The notes below the pieces were generated by a model. It did not search any database. It was not told the origin of the DNA and saw only the letters and a program-made list of their open reading frames with translations. Below are positions 1 to 6,517 of a stretch of DNA of 8,213 bases, piece after piece. A program made the translations under genes and the position numbers. The first letter of the stretch is position 1; each line of letters begins with the position of its first letter. Origin of the DNA: JANRKF01 sp964518725 (GTDB lineage Bacteria; Pseudomonadota; Alphaproteobacteria; Rickettsiales; SXRF01); NCBI GenBank assembly GCA_964518725.1, contig CAZFKP010000043.1, positions 1 through 8,213 of the forward strand. The letters run 5' to 3'.

Positions 1-36
1 CAGCTGAAACAATGGGCTAAACAGAATCTAACCTAG
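1..36 (+). CDS. C-terminal end of an upstream gene (partial)
   Basis: Frame 1 is open from the window edge and ends at TAG (34-36), giving the tail QLKQWAKQNLT. The polar, helix-like composition would suit the end of a real protein, but eleven residues cannot identify a family. If real, the gene converges on the minus-strand epimerase that ends at 83, leaving 46 AT-rich bases between the two stops. I see no clear hairpin terminator there. The alternative is that this is a chance open stretch. Confidence 0.4.
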   Translation, partial: QLKQWAKQNLT

Positions 37-82
37 TTATCTACGACAGCCCCTTTCATAGTTATATGATTCCTGATGTTGA

Positions 83-988
83 TTAGTGAGAGGTGTCCAT
101 GCAGCGCCTTAATCCATCCTGAATCGAAGTGGAGGGCGTCCAATCGAAATGGATGCTGAACCGGCGGATATCCGCCACGCGCCGCTGCGAGGGGGTGGTG
201 TTGCTGGCAATGTGCTGCCTTAACTCATCCATCTTAGGGAAATTCACAAGCTCGGCGATAATCATTGCCATCTCTCCCACCGACACACCTTTGCCGTAGG
301 CGAGGTTATAAACACCCTCCGGATTTGCATGTGCAATGACCTGCAAAACGGCACGCGCCATGTCATCCGCATGCAGGCAATCCCATACGGCGTGCGGCGT
401 GCGAAGTTCCGGCAGGGTGTCGCCACGCAATGTCTCAATCAGGTAGGGAATGATGTACCCGGGTTTATATTCACGCCCGTAGCAGGTGAATAGCCTGAGC
501 CAGGTAAAATGCATGCCATGGCCGGCACAAAACTGTTGGGCAGAATGGCACAGTTCAATCTTGGCGCTGCCGTAAGCCGTGTCGGGTTTCTGGGGCGCAT
601 CTTCGTGGATAGGATCATCAAGATGCGGGCTGTATTCGGCTTGGGATCCGAATTCGATCCAGTGCCTGCAGCCTGCATTTGCCGCCATCTGCAACAATGT
701 GCGGCTCGCATTGATATTCGATTCGATGAATGGCGCCAGGTTGCGCTCGGCTCCTGTGCTGCCATGCCAGCCGGCGTGGATAAAAACCTCCGGCTTGAAG
801 GCGGCAATGTCGTGGTCGAGTGATGGGCTGATGTTTGCTAAATCGCAGGCGAGTGGCGTGATGTTAGCAGAGGCCGGAAGCTTGGAGGGGGTGCGGGACA
901 AGGCGAGTATTGCGTGGTTTTGTCCATCGAGCGCGCGAATCAGCGCACTTCCTACCACGCCGGTGGCACCGGTGAGTGCAATCCTCAT
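83..988 (-). CDS. NAD(P)-dependent epimerase/dehydratase (extended SDR)
   Basis: This 301-residue protein is of usual length for the extended short-chain dehydrogenase family that modifies nucleotide sugars (GalE, RmlB, RfbJ-like reductases). Seen: an N-terminal Rossmann glycine motif TGATGVVG (residues 6-13), a Ser in FGSQAEYS (about 115), the catalytic pair Tyr139/Lys143 in YGSAK, and a C-terminal substrate region with the family-like ending RVADIRRF (about 270-277) then a GW-type region and GLRR. The usual HLAA motif is replaced by HAGWHG (71-76), which I associate with 4-keto-sugar reductase-type members, though that is only a hint. The ATG at 988 overlaps the stop of the upstream glycosyltransferase in ATGA, so translation is probably coupled. 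The likely role is cytoplasmic reduction, epimerisation or dehydration of an NDP-sugar feeding that glycosyltransferase. The exact substrate cannot be read from sequence. Confidence 0.9.
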   Translation of the reverse strand: MRIALTGATGVVGSALIRALDGQNHAILALSRTPSKLPASANITPLACDLANISPSLDHDIAAFKPEVFIHAGWHGSTGAERNLAPFIESNINASRTLLQMAANAGCRHWIEFGSQAEYSPHLDDPIHEDAPQKPDTAYGSAKIELCHSAQQFCAGHGMHFTWLRLFTCYGREYKPGYIIPYLIETLRGDTLPELRTPHAVWDCLHADDMARAVLQVIAHANPEGVYNLAYGKGVSVGEMAMIIAELVNFPKMDELRQHIASNTTPSQRRVADIRRFSIHFDWTPSTSIQDGLRRCMDTSH

Positions 989-1926
989 GAGGAAAAGCCC
1001 AAAGCCTCATCGACGATGAAGTTGGGGCGTCCTTTGGATTCCTCAAAGATCATGCCGATATACTCACTCATGATACCAAGGATGATGAACAGGAACCCGA
1101 ACAGCATCAGGATGATGGAAACGATGGTGCCGAACCCGTCGAATGGCACGCCGAAGAAAATAAACTTCACGATGTAGACGGTCATGGCCACAAATGATAC
1201 CAGCGACAGCACCACACCGAGCACGGTGGCAATCTTAAGCGGAATATAGGAAAACGCCATGATCCCGCGCAGCGCCAGCTTCAGCACCACGCGTGTACTG
1301 GCTTTCGATTCGCCGCCCACGCGGTTGCCGCGGTTGAAGGGTACGCCGGTGGAGCGGAACCCCGTCCAGGCGATGATGCCGCGCAGCATGCGGGTGCGCT
1401 CGCCCATGCGGTTGACGGTCTCATACACCTTGCGGTCGATCAGCCGGAAATCCGACACCGCACGCGGGATAATGCCGCCGGTCATTTTATTGATGACGTA
1501 ATAAAAGAGTTTGGAATTCAGCTTCCGCAGCCAGGTGCCTTGCCGTCGCTGCACGATACCGTAGACGTTCTGGTAGCCTTCTTCCCATTTTTTGATGAAT
1601 TCCGGAATGGTCTCCGGCGGGTCTTCAAGGTCGGCGCACATGATGATCGCCGCATCGCCCGACGCGTAGTGCAAACCGGCGGTGATCCCGCCATCGGCAC
1701 CGAAATTGCGGGCGAGCTTGACGATCTTCACCCGCGGGTCGCGTGCGCGTATCACCAGAAGTTTCTCGTAGGTCGTATCGTGTGAGCCATTCTCGACAAT
1801 CACCAGTTCTGAATCATAGCGCGGTGAAATTCTGTCCCACAGGCTCGCGAGCGCGGCATAGAGCGCATCAACACACGCCTCCTCATTATAGGCGGGGATG
1901 ACAAAGGAGATAAGCTTACGGGTCAT
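985..1926 (-). CDS. Family 2 glycosyltransferase, membrane-anchored (GtrB/ArnC/DPM1-like)
   Basis: From the ATG at 1926 this is a 313-residue GT-A glycosyltransferase. Seen: PAYNEE (11-16) directly after a beta strand; the nucleotide and metal region DLEDPPE (99-105), matching the family's D-x-x-D-PPE; VSDFRLIDRKV (157-167); NRVGGESKAS (201-210), resembling the family's R-x-GeSk acceptor-side motif; and two strongly hydrophobic segments at about 228-253 and 265-294. This architecture belongs to enzymes that transfer a sugar from a nucleotide donor to undecaprenyl or dolichyl phosphate at the inner face of the membrane. The frame stays open to 2073, but those 49 extra residues would run across the divergent promoter and into the neighbouring gene, and homology begins right at MTRKLISFVIPAYNEE, so 1926 is preferred. 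No strong Shine-Dalgarno precedes it. A weak minus-strand promoter candidate is CTGTCA (2015-2010) with CATAAA (1993-1988), spacing 16. Confidence 0.93.
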   Translation of the reverse strand: MTRKLISFVIPAYNEEACVDALYAALASLWDRISPRYDSELVIVENGSHDTTYEKLLVIRARDPRVKIVKLARNFGADGGITAGLHYASGDAAIIMCADLEDPPETIPEFIKKWEEGYQNVYGIVQRRQGTWLRKLNSKLFYYVINKMTGGIIPRAVSDFRLIDRKVYETVNRMGERTRMLRGIIAWTGFRSTGVPFNRGNRVGGESKASTRVVLKLALRGIMAFSYIPLKIATVLGVVLSLVSFVAMTVYIVKFIFFGVPFDGFGTIVSIILMLFGFLFIILGIMSEYIGMIFEESKGRPNFIVDEALGFSS

Positions 1927-2008
1927 GGCATGCCTGAGTATCTGGTAAAGAGGAGATAATACAATCGTTTCTTCCGAACGCCAGCTTTTTATGACCCCTA
2001 GGATTCGA

Positions 2009-2037
2009 TTGACAGTGCGGGCTTTGGATTTCACAAT
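2009..2037 (+). promoter_or_regulatory. Sigma70-type promoter for the five-gene operon
   Basis: A perfect -35 hexamer TTGACA (2009-2014) is followed by a 17-base spacer and the -10 hexamer CACAAT (2032-2037, four of six consensus positions including the final A-A-T). Transcription would start near 2044, leaving a leader of about 20 bases that carries AGAGGA (2052-2057), six bases before the ATG at 2064. It sits in the 137-base gap between divergent genes, where a promoter is expected. Activity is inferred, not shown. Confidence 0.65.
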
Positions 2038-2050
2038 GGAAGCCCAAAGC
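2019..2050. promoter_or_regulatory. Inverted repeat overlapping the -10 region (possible operator)
   Basis: Two nested dyads share this segment: GGGCTT (2019-2024) pairs with AAGCCC (2040-2045), and GCTTTGG (2021-2027) pairs with CCAAAGC (2044-2050). The -10 hexamer lies in the loop. The layout suits a dimeric repressor site or a small hairpin at the 5' end of the message. The arms are only 6-7 bases, so chance remains possible, and no regulator gene is present in the window. Confidence 0.3.
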
Positions 2051-2063
2051 AAGAGGACACGCC

Positions 2064-2837
2064 ATGTTGCCAAACCCGCTTAGAATAAAACTCGATGCAA
2101 AAAAGCCCGTATTCGGCATGTGGTCGCTGGTGCCCTCGGCCATGGTTGCGGAAAGCCTTGGCTATGGCGGGCTTGATTTCATCATTCACGACATGGAACA
2201 TGGCAATTTCGATGCGGTGTCGCTGGATGCCTGCATCCGCGCAACCGAAACTGCCGGTTCCTCGCCGCTGGTAAGGATTCCCGGCCTGAACGCTTCAGCA
2301 GTTCAATGGGCGCTCGATAGCGGTGCCCATGGCATTATCGTGCCGCAGGTGGATGGGGTAGAAGAAGCACGGAAAGCCGTGGCCATTAGCAAATTTCCGC
2401 CGCTTGGCACGCGTGGCTATAACCCCTTCGTGCGGGCTAACGAATATGCTGGAACGCAACTGGTGGAGCGCAGTAAATTGCATAATGCGTTCCCGGTCAG
2501 TGCGATCATCGTGGAAACGAAACGATCGCTCGATGAACTGGAGAAGATATGTGCCCTGGATGGGTTGGATGTGATTTATATCGGGGTCTATGATCTTTCG
2601 GTGGTGTTGGGTCTCAACGGCGATGTGGCGCACCCTGACATTCAGGCAATCGTCAAGCAATCGGTCGCCGCGATTACGCGTGCGGGAAAAACGGCCGGCC
2701 TGATGGTGCGCGATGCACAGGACATGAAACAAGCGCTTGCGCTTGGAGCCAACTTCCTGCTGGGCGGGGTGGATACGCAGATGGTGCGTGCTTCCAGCAG
2801 CGCACTGGTGAATAGCTTCAGGAGCCTGGCGAAATGA
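2064..2837 (+). CDS. HpcH/HpaI-family aldolase
   Basis: This 257-residue protein matches the usual 250-270 residues of class II, metal-dependent pyruvate aldolases of the HpcH/HpaI family. These TIM-barrel enzymes reversibly split 2-keto-4-hydroxy acids to pyruvate plus an aldehyde, or run in the condensing direction. Seen: DMEHG (43-47), holding the catalytic-type His46; LVRIPG (69-74) with Arg71 for the pyruvate carboxylate; PQVDGVEEA (94-102); the family block FPPLGTRGYNP (111-121); the metal ligand candidates Glu151 in VETK and Asp177 in GVYDLS. The start is fixed by AGAGGA six bases upstream of ATG 2064 and by the promoter just before it. It is first in the operon and overlaps the next gene by ATGA. 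Its acceptor aldehyde is unknown. Other family members cleave rhamnonate- or glucarate-derived acids, so a sugar-acid role is possible. Confidence 0.92.
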   Translation: MLPNPLRIKLDAKKPVFGMWSLVPSAMVAESLGYGGLDFIIHDMEHGNFDAVSLDACIRATETAGSSPLVRIPGLNASAVQWALDSGAHGIIVPQVDGVEEARKAVAISKFPPLGTRGYNPFVRANEYAGTQLVERSKLHNAFPVSAIIVETKRSLDELEKICALDGLDVIYIGVYDLSVVLGLNGDVAHPDIQAIVKQSVAAITRAGKTAGLMVRDAQDMKQALALGANFLLGGVDTQMVRASSSALVNSFRSLAK

Positions 2838-4615
2838 AGATGCGTGTGGCCGATTATATCACGCAGGCACTTCGCGATGCCTCGGTGGATACGATCTTCC
2901 TGCTCTCCGGCGGCGGGATGATGCACCTGGTGGATGCCGCAGGCAAGACCGAGGGCATTCATTATGTGTGCAGCCACCACGAACAAGCTTCCGCCATGGC
3001 CGCCGACGGGTATGCACGGCAGCGCGGCGGGCTGGGCGCATGCTACGCTACCAGCGGCCCTGGCGGCACAAACACCATCACCGGGATTGTCGGCGCGTGG
3101 CAGGACAGCACGCCGTGCGTGTTTGTAACCGGCCAGAGCAAAACTACGCAAACCATTGCGCTATCCGGCATCCAAGGGTTGCGCCAGTTCGGCACGTTCG
3201 AGGTGGACATCGTGCCGATGGTTGAATCCATCACCAAGTATGCCGTCATGCTCTCCGACGTTGAGCGTGTGCGCTACCATGTCGAAAAGGCCATTCACCT
3301 TGCCACGCATGGGCGCCCGGGGCCGGTGCTGCTTGATGTGCCGCTTAATATTCAGGGCGCGCAGATGGACGCGGATATGCAGGAAGGCTACACGCCGGAA
3401 GTAGAGAATTTTACCGCTACGCCTCAGGAAATTAAAACCATGGCGGAGCTGCTGCGCGGCGCCCGGAGGCCGGTGATTCTTGCAGGGTATGGCGTGCGGG
3501 TGGCGGACGCGCAAGCGACGCTGAGAAGCTTCGCAGAAACATTCAACATTCCGGTGGTGACGACCCAGCTGGGCAAAGATGTGCTGCATTACGATCATCC
3601 GCTCTTTGTTGGCCATAGCGGCCCGAAAGGTGACCGTGCGGGAAATTTTGCGTTGCAAACTGCCGATGTCATTTTAAGTCTTGGCTGCAGCCTGCACTCG
3701 CAGACGACCGGTTGGGAGGCCAATCTGTTCGCACCGGATGCGGTCAAGATCATGGTGGAGCCGGATGCCGCCGTGCTTGCGCGGCAGGAGGTCGCCGTGC
3801 AGCATAAGATTTGTGCCGGCGCCAGCGAAGTTATGAGCGCGCTGTTGCAGACCGGGGTCGGCAAGACATCAGAAAGCTGGTCTGAGCGCTGCCGGGAATG
3901 GAAAACGCGCTTCGCGGTGAGAAACGAACCGCATCAACGCAACAACGGTATTAATTTCTATGATTTTGCAGAAAGTTTGAGCACCACACTGGAAGGCAAT
4001 GAAACCATTGTCACCGATGCGGGTTCGGCATTTTACGTGATGGGGCAGGCCTTCCGCCTGAAGGCGGGGCAACGCTTCATCTGCTCCGGGTCGCTCGGCA
4101 CCATGGGGTTTGCAGTGCCCGCCGCCTGCGGCGCGGCGCTGGCCGCACCGGGCAGGACAATCGTCAGCGTGACCGGAGATGGCTCGCTGATGAGCAACAT
4201 CCACGACCTCGCCACGATGAGCCATTACAAACTGAACGTCAAATTGTTCGTAATCAATAATCATGGCTATATTTCTATCCGCAACACGCAGCGGGCTTTC
4301 TTTGCCGGTCATCAGGTGGGGACGGACGATGAAAGCGGGGTGTTCATCCCCAAGATGGCGGATCTCGCCAGAACCTATAACCTGCCGCATGTCGTCTGCG
4401 AAACAGCATCCGATCTTGATGCCTGTATCACCAGTGTGATGGCGATGCCCGGCCCTGTCTTCTGCGAAATCGTAGCAGCGAGTGTTCAGGATTTGATACC
4501 AACCGTCACCTCGATCAAATTGCCGGATGGCCGCATGCAATCGCAGCCTATCCACAATATGACGCCGATTATTCCGCCGGAAGAGCTGAAGAAAATCATG
4601 GCGGTGGATGCATGA
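2834..4615 (+). CDS. Thiamine-pyrophosphate enzyme, acetolactate-synthase-like
   Basis: This 593-residue protein has the three-domain layout of the TPP decarboxylase/carboligase superfamily: pyrimidine-binding domain about 1-170, central domain about 195-330, pyrophosphate-binding domain about 370-550. Seen: the catalytic Glu50 in SHHEQ; the TPP motif from GDGS (448-451) to NN (475-476) with the usual spacing; TGQ (99-101) and RQFGTFEVD (117-125), corresponding to the acetolactate synthase GQV and FQE regions. The segment after NN reads HGYISIRNTQ (477-486), where acetolactate synthases have a Met-Val-x-Gln-Trp-Gln pattern, so the Trp that favours a 2-ketobutyrate acceptor is Thr485. The probable activity is decarboxylation of pyruvate or another 2-oxo acid and transfer of the acyl unit to an acceptor other than pyruvate; no small regulatory subunit gene is nearby. 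AGGAG (2820-2824) lies nine bases before the ATG, which overlaps the upstream stop by four bases. Branched-chain amino acid synthesis is unlikely in this context. Confidence 0.93.
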   Translation: MKMRVADYITQALRDASVDTIFLLSGGGMMHLVDAAGKTEGIHYVCSHHEQASAMAADGYARQRGGLGACYATSGPGGTNTITGIVGAWQDSTPCVFVTGQSKTTQTIALSGIQGLRQFGTFEVDIVPMVESITKYAVMLSDVERVRYHVEKAIHLATHGRPGPVLLDVPLNIQGAQMDADMQEGYTPEVENFTATPQEIKTMAELLRGARRPVILAGYGVRVADAQATLRSFAETFNIPVVTTQLGKDVLHYDHPLFVGHSGPKGDRAGNFALQTADVILSLGCSLHSQTTGWEANLFAPDAVKIMVEPDAAVLARQEVAVQHKICAGASEVMSALLQTGVGKTSESWSERCREWKTRFAVRNEPHQRNNGINFYDFAESLSTTLEGNETIVTDAGSAFYVMGQAFRLKAGQRFICSGSLGTMGFAVPAACGAALAAPGRTIVSVTGDGSLMSNIHDLATMSHYKLNVKLFVINNHGYISIRNTQRAFFAGHQVGTDDESGVFIPKMADLARTYNLPHVVCETASDLDACITSVMAMPGPVFCEIVAASVQDLIPTVTSIKLPDGRMQSQPIHNMTPIIPPEELKKIMAVDA

Positions 4616-5511
4616 CGGGGCAAAAGAAACTGAATGTCGCCATTTTAGGCACCGGCAATATCGGCACGGATCTGCTGATAAAGGCCATGGCATCGCCTTA
4701 CCTTCAGTGTGTGCTGTTCGCTGGCCGCAACTTTAATTCCGCAGGCATGAAAAAAGCCAGCGCGCTGGGTGTCACGATCTCCGACCGCGGTATTGATGCG
4801 GTAATCGAACAGATGGAATATTGCGACGTCGTGTTCGATGCCACCTCGGCGGCGGCTCATGCCGAGCACTGGGAGCGTCTTAAAAAATTCGGCAAGATGG
4901 TGATCGATATGACGCCGGCACAGATCGGCATGATGTGTGTGCCGGCAATCAATTCGGATGCGTGCCTGGCGAGCGACCTTCGCAACGTGAACATGATTAC
5001 CTGTGGCGGTCAATCCTCGGTGCCGGTGGCGCACGCGATTGCCAGCGTCCATCAGGACATTGAGTATATCGAAGTGGCATCCTCCATCGCCTCGCGGAGC
5101 GCCGGCCCCGCCACGCGCTATAATCTTGATGAATATATCGCCACCACCGAGGAGGCGCTCAGGCGCTTTACCGGTGTCGAACGAACCAAGGCGATCTTGA
5201 TTCTAAACCCTGCCCATCCGCCGATTCATATGCAAACCACCATTTATGCCAAGATCAGAAATCCGAAAATGGATGCGATCACCAAGGCCGTGGAACGCGC
5301 GGTCGAGAAGATCAAACTCTATGTTCCGGGCTACCAGCTTCTGGTGCCGCCCACTGTGGAAGGTGGCAAGGTAGTGACCACTGTGCGCGTTGCTGGGCGC
5401 GGCGATTACCTGCCTGCCTATGCCGGTAACCTCGATATCATCAACTGTGCCGCCGTGGCGCTTGCCGAGACGATGGCGGTCATGGAAGAAAGGAAGGCGT
5501 GCCGTGGCTAA
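4612..5511 (+). CDS. Acetaldehyde dehydrogenase (acylating), DmpF/MhpF-like
   Basis: This 299-residue protein belongs to the CoA-acylating aldehyde dehydrogenases that interconvert an aldehyde plus CoA and NAD+ with acyl-CoA and NADH. Seen: Rossmann motif GTGNIGTD (13-20); FDATSAAAHAEH (75-86); catalytic Cys131 in NMITCGGQ (127-134); ASRSAGPATR (160-169); LNPAHPP (198-204); and YLPAYAGNLDI (266-276), which holds the conserved Asn273. Two departures stand out by eye against E. coli MhpF: the MRDT motif is MQTT (207-210), so its conserved Asp is Thr209, and about 17 residues are missing from the loop after VPGYQLLVP (238-246). The protein is therefore shorter than the usual 305-316. It lies directly before its normal partner aldolase, in the same order as mhpF-mhpE, so a channelling complex is likely. 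The start at 4612 has only a weak GGTGG (4603-4607) and overlaps the upstream stop, pointing to translational coupling. The natural aldehyde may not be acetaldehyde. Confidence 0.92.
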   Translation: MTGQKKLNVAILGTGNIGTDLLIKAMASPYLQCVLFAGRNFNSAGMKKASALGVTISDRGIDAVIEQMEYCDVVFDATSAAAHAEHWERLKKFGKMVIDMTPAQIGMMCVPAINSDACLASDLRNVNMITCGGQSSVPVAHAIASVHQDIEYIEVASSIASRSAGPATRYNLDEYIATTEEALRRFTGVERTKAILILNPAHPPIHMQTTIYAKIRNPKMDAITKAVERAVEKIKLYVPGYQLLVPPTVEGGKVVTTVRVAGRGDYLPAYAGNLDIINCAAVALAETMAVMEERKACRG

Positions 5512-6517
5512 CATTCTCATCAGCGATCCGACCCTGCGCGACGGTAACCACGCCGTTCGCCACCAGCTCAAAGTGGAAGATTTCATGCGCTATTGCGAGC
5601 TTGCCGAAGCGGCGGGTATCCCGATTGTGGAGGCGGGGCATGGCAATGGGTTGGGCGCATCTTCTATGCTGGTCGGCGAGTGCGCGGTTTCCGACATTGA
5701 CCTGCTCAGTGCCGCCCGCAAGCATCTCAAAAAATCGAAACTCGGCATTCATGCCATTCCCGGCTTCTGTACGATCAAAAAAGATTTGAGCCTCGCCATC
5801 GACCTTGGGGTGGATGTATTCCGCATCGCATCGCATTGCACCGAAGCCGATACCACTGAGCGGCATATCGGCTATATCCGGCAGCAGGGCAAGGAAGTGT
5901 TCGGCGTGTTGATGATGAGCCACATGGCGTCACCCGACATGTTAGTGGAGGAAGCGCGCAAGATGGAATCTTACGGCGCAGAGGGGTTGATTATCATGGA
6001 TTCGGCGGGCGCGTATCTGCCTGCGGATGTCACGGAGCGTATTGGTGCGCTGGTGGACGCGCTTTCGATTCCGATCGGGTTCCACGGCCATAATAACCTT
6101 GGGATGGGCGTTGCCAATTCGGTGGCGGCGGCGCAGGCTGGTGCCTCGATGCTGGATGGCACCGCCCGCGGTTTCGGAGCCGGAGCCGGTAACGCGCAAC
6201 TCGAAGTGCTGGTTGCCGTGCTGCATAAGATGGGATACACAACGGGCATTGATTTATACAAGCTGCTGGATGCGGCGGATGCCGCCGAGCGCGACTTTAT
6301 CCCTGCTGTGCCGACCATTTCCTCTGTCAGCATCGTGAGCGGGCTTTCCGGTGTATTTTCCGGTTTTGTGAAACAGGTGATGAAGGTCGGAGCGGAACAT
6401 GGCGTCGACCCACGGGATATCTTTTTTGAACTGGGTAAACGCAAGGCTGTGGCCGGCCAGGAAAGCCTGATACTGGAAGTGGCGCTGGAACTGGCCGCGC
6501 AGAAGGAGCACGCATGA
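5504..6517 (+). CDS. 4-hydroxy-2-oxovalerate aldolase-like enzyme, DmpG/MhpE-like
   Basis: Read from GTG 5504 the protein has 337 residues, the length of E. coli MhpE. It is a DRE-TIM metallolyase class II aldolase, which splits 4-hydroxy-2-oxo acids into pyruvate and an aldehyde or does the reverse. Seen: DPTLRDGNHAVRHQ (8-21) with Arg12, metal ligand Asp13 and base His16; HCTEAD (111-116); MMSHM (137-141); metal ligands His194 and His196 in FHGHNN; GFGAGAGNAQLE (223-234); and the C-terminal partner-contact region ending GQESLILEVALEL (318-330). The GTG start is chosen because AGGAAGG (5491-5497) lies six bases upstream and homology begins at ANILISD; the open frame further upstream to 5390 lies inside the dehydrogenase gene. 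The overlap with that gene is eight bases, GTGGCTAA. Odd: the usual catalytic Tyr of GVYSSF is Phe285 (GVFSGF), and the acceptor-pocket Leu-Leu-Leu is His83-Ala84-Ile85, so the aldehyde substrate or stereochemistry probably differs from 4-hydroxy-2-oxovalerate. Confidence 0.92.
   Translation: MANILISDPTLRDGNHAVRHQLKVEDFMRYCELAEAAGIPIVEAGHGNGLGASSMLVGECAVSDIDLLSAARKHLKKSKLGIHAIPGFCTIKKDLSLAIDLGVDVFRIASHCTEADTTERHIGYIRQQGKEVFGVLMMSHMASPDMLVEEARKMESYGAEGLIIMDSAGAYLPADVTERIGALVDALSIPIGFHGHNNLGMGVANSVAAAQAGASMLDGTARGFGAGAGNAQLEVLVAVLHKMGYTTGIDLYKLLDAADAAERDFIPAVPTISSVSIVSGLSGVFSGFVKQVMKVGAEHGVDPRDIFFELGKRKAVAGQESLILEVALELAAQKEHA

Noticed and set aside
995..2050. Identical 11-base word AAGCCCAAAGC at 995-1005 and 2040-2050 as a repeated regulatory site.
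   Set aside because: Many 11-base matches are expected by chance in 8 kb, and the first copy is inside the glycosyltransferase coding sequence.
1927..2073. N-terminal extension of the glycosyltransferase to an ATG at 2073 (362 residues).
   Set aside because: The extra 49 residues match no known part of the family, cross the promoter and overlap the start of the divergent aldolase gene; the glycosyltransferase fold begins at MTRKLISF (ATG 1926).
2834..4615. Biosynthetic acetolactate synthase large subunit (ilvB/ilvI).
   Set aside because: No small subunit or ilv genes nearby, and the acceptor-specificity Trp region is replaced; the superfamily call stands but the pathway does not.
5390..5503. 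Upstream start for the DmpG-like aldolase at ATG 5390.
   Set aside because: The added 38 residues are an out-of-frame reading of the dehydrogenase gene; the GTG at 5504 has a well-placed ribosome binding site and starts exactly where family similarity begins.
2064..6517. An aromatic meta-cleavage degradation operon.
   Set aside because: DmpF/DmpG-like genes are present, but the dioxygenase, hydrolase, decarboxylase and hydratase genes are not, and the surrounding genes are glycosyltransferase and sugar-type SDR enzymes.
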